NCBI GenBank assembly: GCA_046760785.1
Contig: JBHIET010000110.1
Coordinates: 1 to 7,651 of the forward strand
DNA length: 7,651 bases
From: JBHIET01 sp046760785
GTDB lineage: Bacteria > Chloroflexota > Anaerolineae > B4-G1
Reading direction: 5' to 3'
Below the pieces are notes generated by a model, which made no database searches, was not told the DNA's origin, and saw only the letters and a program-made list of their open reading frames with translations. A program made the translations under genes and the position numbers. Of this stretch, positions 5,631 to 7,651 are shown piece by piece. How positions within the stretch are numbered: the first letter of the stretch is position 1; each line of letters begins with the position of its first letter.

Positions 5631-5659
5631 ATTATATAAGATAAGGGTCTACATGTCAA
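5631..5659 (-). promoter_or_regulatory. Consensus sigma-70 promoter of the tRNA gene
   Basis: On the minus strand the -35 box is TTGACA (plus-strand TGTCAA, 5654-5659) and the -10 box is TATAAT (plus-strand ATTATA, 5631-5636). They are separated by exactly 17 bp. Both hexamers match the consensus perfectly. Transcription should begin near 5624, about 12 nt before the mature tRNA 5' end at 5612, leaving a very short leader. The -35 box lies about 25 nt beyond the stop codon of the upstream permease gene, with no terminator visible between them. Confidence 0.9.
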
Positions 5660-5684
5660 GCAAGCAAACTGCACGAGGTCAAAT

Positions 5685-6641
5685 CTACCGCCTCGCCTGC
5701 CGCCGCACCCGCAACACTGCCACGAGCAGCAGCACCAGGGCCAACCCCAGGTAAGCTATTGTGTACACAATCCAAGCGGAAGGGATTAGAATACGATGGC
5801 TGGAACCCACGTCCATCCAAAAGAACCAGACCGCGTTCTCTTGCTCCAACGCCATTTCGGCGAAAATGGCCGCAGTGATGGGACTGAGGCCGGCGGCGAG
5901 ATAGAGTGTATAAGTCAGGATAGCCTGCACAACCCAGGAACGTGGGGACGGACCATAACTGTACATATAGGGGTCCAACGCGACGGACGAGATCACCAGC
6001 AGCACTGGCAGACCGATCGTCGTTAGCAGCGTCGCGACGTAAGTCAACGTGGTCGAAGCTCGCGTCGAGCGCGTGAGGGAGGAGAAGAAGAGACCGATGG
6101 CGGAGAAGGCGAAAGCGGTCACCAACAAAACAATCACCGCCAACACCAGCTCCTCCACCACGACGCCCCCCAGCATGAAAGCCAGGCTCTCCAGCGGTAC
6201 CGCTGCCAGGATGAGCAAGAAGGTATACGCCAACGCGGCGGTCAGCTTCCCAGAGACCAATTTGCGGGCGGGCAGGAGCGTCGTGCGCAACAACTCGTAG
6301 GTCTTGCGCTCCCGCTCGCCGCTGATCGCGCCGGCGGTGAAGGAAGGCGCGATGGCCGTGACGGCAAAGATTTCGAGCAAGACGACAGTAGCAAAGACAG
6401 CCTTGCCCAGATAAGTCATATCCAGGCCGCTGCCAGGCCCGCGAGCGTTAGTGCTATAAGAATAATAGATGATCGAGGCGATGCAGCTCATTAATAGTAG
6501 ATAGACGGTCAGCACGACGAACGCCCGCGCGCCGCGCATACGGGCCCGCAACTCCTTGATCAGAAGCGGGTTAAACTCGCGACGCAGCCAACCCCTCCCC
6601 CGTGCCCGCCTTGACTTAGCCACTATAGATTCTTCTCCCAC
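5685..6641 (-). CDS. ABC-2 type transporter permease
   Basis: The product is 318 aa from a GTG start at 6641-6639; the frame is open to an ATG at 6686, but that overlaps the upstream gene and lacks an RBS. The chosen GTG has GGAGG 7 nt upstream. The protein begins with an Arg-rich cytoplasmic tail and the motif FNPLLIKELRARMRG (about 23-37), typical of ABC-2 permeases. A first membrane helix follows (about 40-58) and a second near 80-105. Next comes the coupling-region signature SGERERKTYELLRTTLLPAR (107-126) with SGKL at 130-133. Further hydrophobic helices lie at about 134-157, 163-186, 199-222 and 287-310, and the tail ends in VRRQARR. It should be the membrane half of an ATP-driven exporter in the inner membrane; the cargo is unknown. 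Its start lies 11 nt after the stop of the paralogous permease upstream, so the two are surely co-transcribed. Confidence 0.88.
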   Translation of the reverse strand: MGEESIVAKSRRARGRGWLRREFNPLLIKELRARMRGARAFVVLTVYLLLMSCIASIIYYSYSTNARGPGSGLDMTYLGKAVFATVVLLEIFAVTAIAPSFTAGAISGERERKTYELLRTTLLPARKLVSGKLTAALAYTFLLILAAVPLESLAFMLGGVVVEELVLAVIVLLVTAFAFSAIGLFFSSLTRSTRASTTLTYVATLLTTIGLPVLLVISSVALDPYMYSYGPSPRSWVVQAILTYTLYLAAGLSPITAAIFAEMALEQENAVWFFWMDVGSSHRILIPSAWIVYTIAYLGLALVLLLVAVLRVRRQARR

Positions 6642-6648
6642 CTGGGAA

Positions 6649-6653
6649 CCTCC
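6649..6653 (-). promoter_or_regulatory. Shine-Dalgarno site for the downstream permease, overlapping the upstream stop
   Basis: GGAGG on the minus strand shares its first G with the TAG stop of the upstream permease (TAGGAGG) and lies 7 nt before a GTG. This selects the GTG at 6641 as the start of the downstream permease. A second GTG six codons further on, behind GGGAGAAG, is a weaker alternative. Confidence 0.7.
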
Positions 6654-7576
6654 TACACTCGCTTCAGCCACCAGACGGCTCCCCACACCAATAAAGCTGC
6701 GCCCGCGACCTCAACGAGCACTACCCCCAGCGACGCTAACCCAGGAAATAGCAACACGTATTCCAGCGAGGTCGTCATCTGTTCCATCGGACCTACCAGT
6801 AACATAAGCAGCATAGGGCCCAGGAACGACGTCGCCAACCAAAAAATCACGCGCACCACGATGATTGCAGCGTACGAAACGGCGATGGCCGTCGCTGACG
6901 AGCGACACAGCGCCGAGACGAACAACCCCACCGCCGTGTGGAGCGCCAGGTCGCCCCAGGGCCTGAGCATCCCTGCCACGCCCGCTAACAATAACCACCC
7001 CCACTCTACGTCGGACATGGAGTCCACCATAAAGACAGGGAGATAGGACATGTCAAACAAGCCACTGCCAGCCATCGGGACGACCCGAAACGGGGTCAGC
7101 AGTGCCAGCGTGAGGATGCCAGGCCACAACTGCGCCAGACAGCCGCCCAATTTACCCAGCACGATGCCACGCTCGCTCAACAACGTCGCCCGCAGCAGGT
7201 CAAGCGTGCTCAGTTCCCGCTCGCGGGCGATGGTGGCGGCGGTGAGCACCGGTGCGATCCATGGCAGAGCAAGACCCAGCAGCCAAGTGACCGCACTCAG
7301 CAAGCAGACCACCGGCAAGCCAGTGACGAGGGCCGCTACTTGCACCCCCAGCGAATTTGTCACCGCCAGCATCACCCCGCAGCCCAGCGCGGCCCCCAGC
7401 AACGCCGGGTAGAACAAGAAGAATCGCCGTCCCGGCCACCACCGTCTGCGGCGGATGTGTCGCAACTCCAACCGGAGTATGGGATGGTCGAGTATAGATT
7501 GCCAACGCTCTCGCGCTCCGGCGATCATCCCTTCCTTGCTCATAGACGCTTCAGCCGCCAGATAAGCGCCGAACAT
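6653..7576 (-). CDS. ABC-2 type transporter permease (paralogue of the downstream one)
   Basis: The product is up to 307 aa. It has the same plan as its neighbour: HPILRLELRHIRRRRWWPGRR (31-51, listed in two parts HPILRLELRH and IRRRRWWPGRR), a membrane helix at about 52-72, and a second hydrophobic block at 78-113. The coupling-region signature ATIARERELSTLDLLRATLL (114-133) is followed by GKLG (141-144). Later helices lie at about 145-163, 193-222, 228-262 and 278-302, and the protein ends in VWWLKRV. The two permeases share the RERE(R/L)-x-T-x-(E/D)LLR-x-TLL pattern but are otherwise divergent, as expected for a heterodimeric transporter. The start is uncertain: ATG 7576 has only GTGGA upstream, ATG 7543 forms an ATGA overlap with a short frame ending WRLKRL, and ATG 7528 has AAGGA 4 nt upstream. 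No ATPase gene is present; it probably lies upstream, outside the window. Confidence 0.85.
   Translation of the reverse strand: MFGAYLAAEASMSKEGMIAGARERWQSILDHPILRLELRHIRRRRWWPGRRFFLFYPALLGAALGCGVMLAVTNSLGVQVAALVTGLPVVCLLSAVTWLLGLALPWIAPVLTAATIARERELSTLDLLRATLLSERGIVLGKLGGCLAQLWPGILTLALLTPFRVVPMAGSGLFDMSYLPVFMVDSMSDVEWGWLLLAGVAGMLRPWGDLALHTAVGLFVSALCRSSATAIAVSYAAIIVVRVIFWLATSFLGPMLLMLLVGPMEQMTTSLEYVLLFPGLASLGVVLVEVAGAALLVWGAVWWLKRV
6660..7562. repeat. Pair of 16-bp near-identical sequences at the two permease junctions
   Basis: CGCTTCAGCC(A/G)CCAGA occurs at 6660-6675 and 7547-7562 with one mismatch. The first copy encodes the WWLKR end of the upstream permease on the minus strand. The second copy, in the same relative frame, reads WRLKR and is followed by a TGA that overlaps an ATG of the upstream permease. 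The spacing matches one permease gene length. This is consistent with tandem duplication of permease genes, but the copies are short. Confidence 0.4.
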
Positions 7577-7651
7577 CCTTGTCCACCATCAACTCGATTA
7601 GCCTAGATTTCGCACTCCGCTAGCAGCTAAATCAGGCCAGTCGTCCTGAGT

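Noticed and set aside
7601..7651. Open minus-strand frame of 17 codons at the window edge, possibly the end of an upstream gene
   Set aside because: Too short to tell from chance and without a recognisable motif. It stops at TAA (7598-7600).
1..7651. CRISPR array, IS element, phage or toxin-antitoxin system
   Set aside because: No regularly spaced repeats, transposase or integrase motifs, or paired small toxin and antitoxin ORFs were found on either strand.

Overview
The window reads as GC-rich bacterial chromosomal DNA. An XPB-type helicase next to a Bax1-like nuclease, an SCP2-domain protein, an E1-beta-like fragment and ABC-2 permeases would suit a Chloroflexota (Anaerolineae-like) organism. 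That placement is an inference from gene content only. No phage, plasmid, IS element or CRISPR signature was seen.

Layout. Positions 1-402 hold a probable small minus-strand gene (94 aa) with a good ribosome binding site, followed by a strong rho-independent terminator at 65-98. Positions 403-635 are a divergent intergenic region. It holds a good plus-strand promoter (TTGGAC, 17 bp, TATACT with extended TG) and a palindromic interspersed-type repeat. Plus-strand genes then run head to tail. At 636-1859 an SCP2-like lipid-carrier domain is joined in frame to the C-terminal part of a 2-oxoacid dehydrogenase E1 beta subunit. At 1878-2663 lies a UlaG-like metallo-beta-lactamase-fold hydrolase. 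At 2723-4150 and 4154-5443 lie an XPB-family SF2 helicase and its partner nuclease Bax1 (DUF790). A probable terminator follows at 5460-5502.

On the minus strand a tRNA-Met(CAT) gene (5541-5612) has a perfect consensus sigma-70 promoter. Upstream of it, two paralogous ABC-2 type permease genes (5685-6641 and 6653-7576) form an operon. Its ATPase is not in the window and probably lies beyond position 7651.

How the genes work together. The helicase and nuclease are almost certainly a functional unit: XPB opens a DNA bubble and Bax1 cuts next to it, as described for archaeal XPB-Bax1. The two permeases probably form the heterodimeric membrane part of one exporter. The SCP2/E1-beta gene looks like a deletion scar. 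A vestige of the E1-beta N-terminus (REITYSN) survives out of frame immediately before the point where E1-beta homology resumes in frame, so the join is probably a recent or decaying rearrangement rather than a designed fusion.
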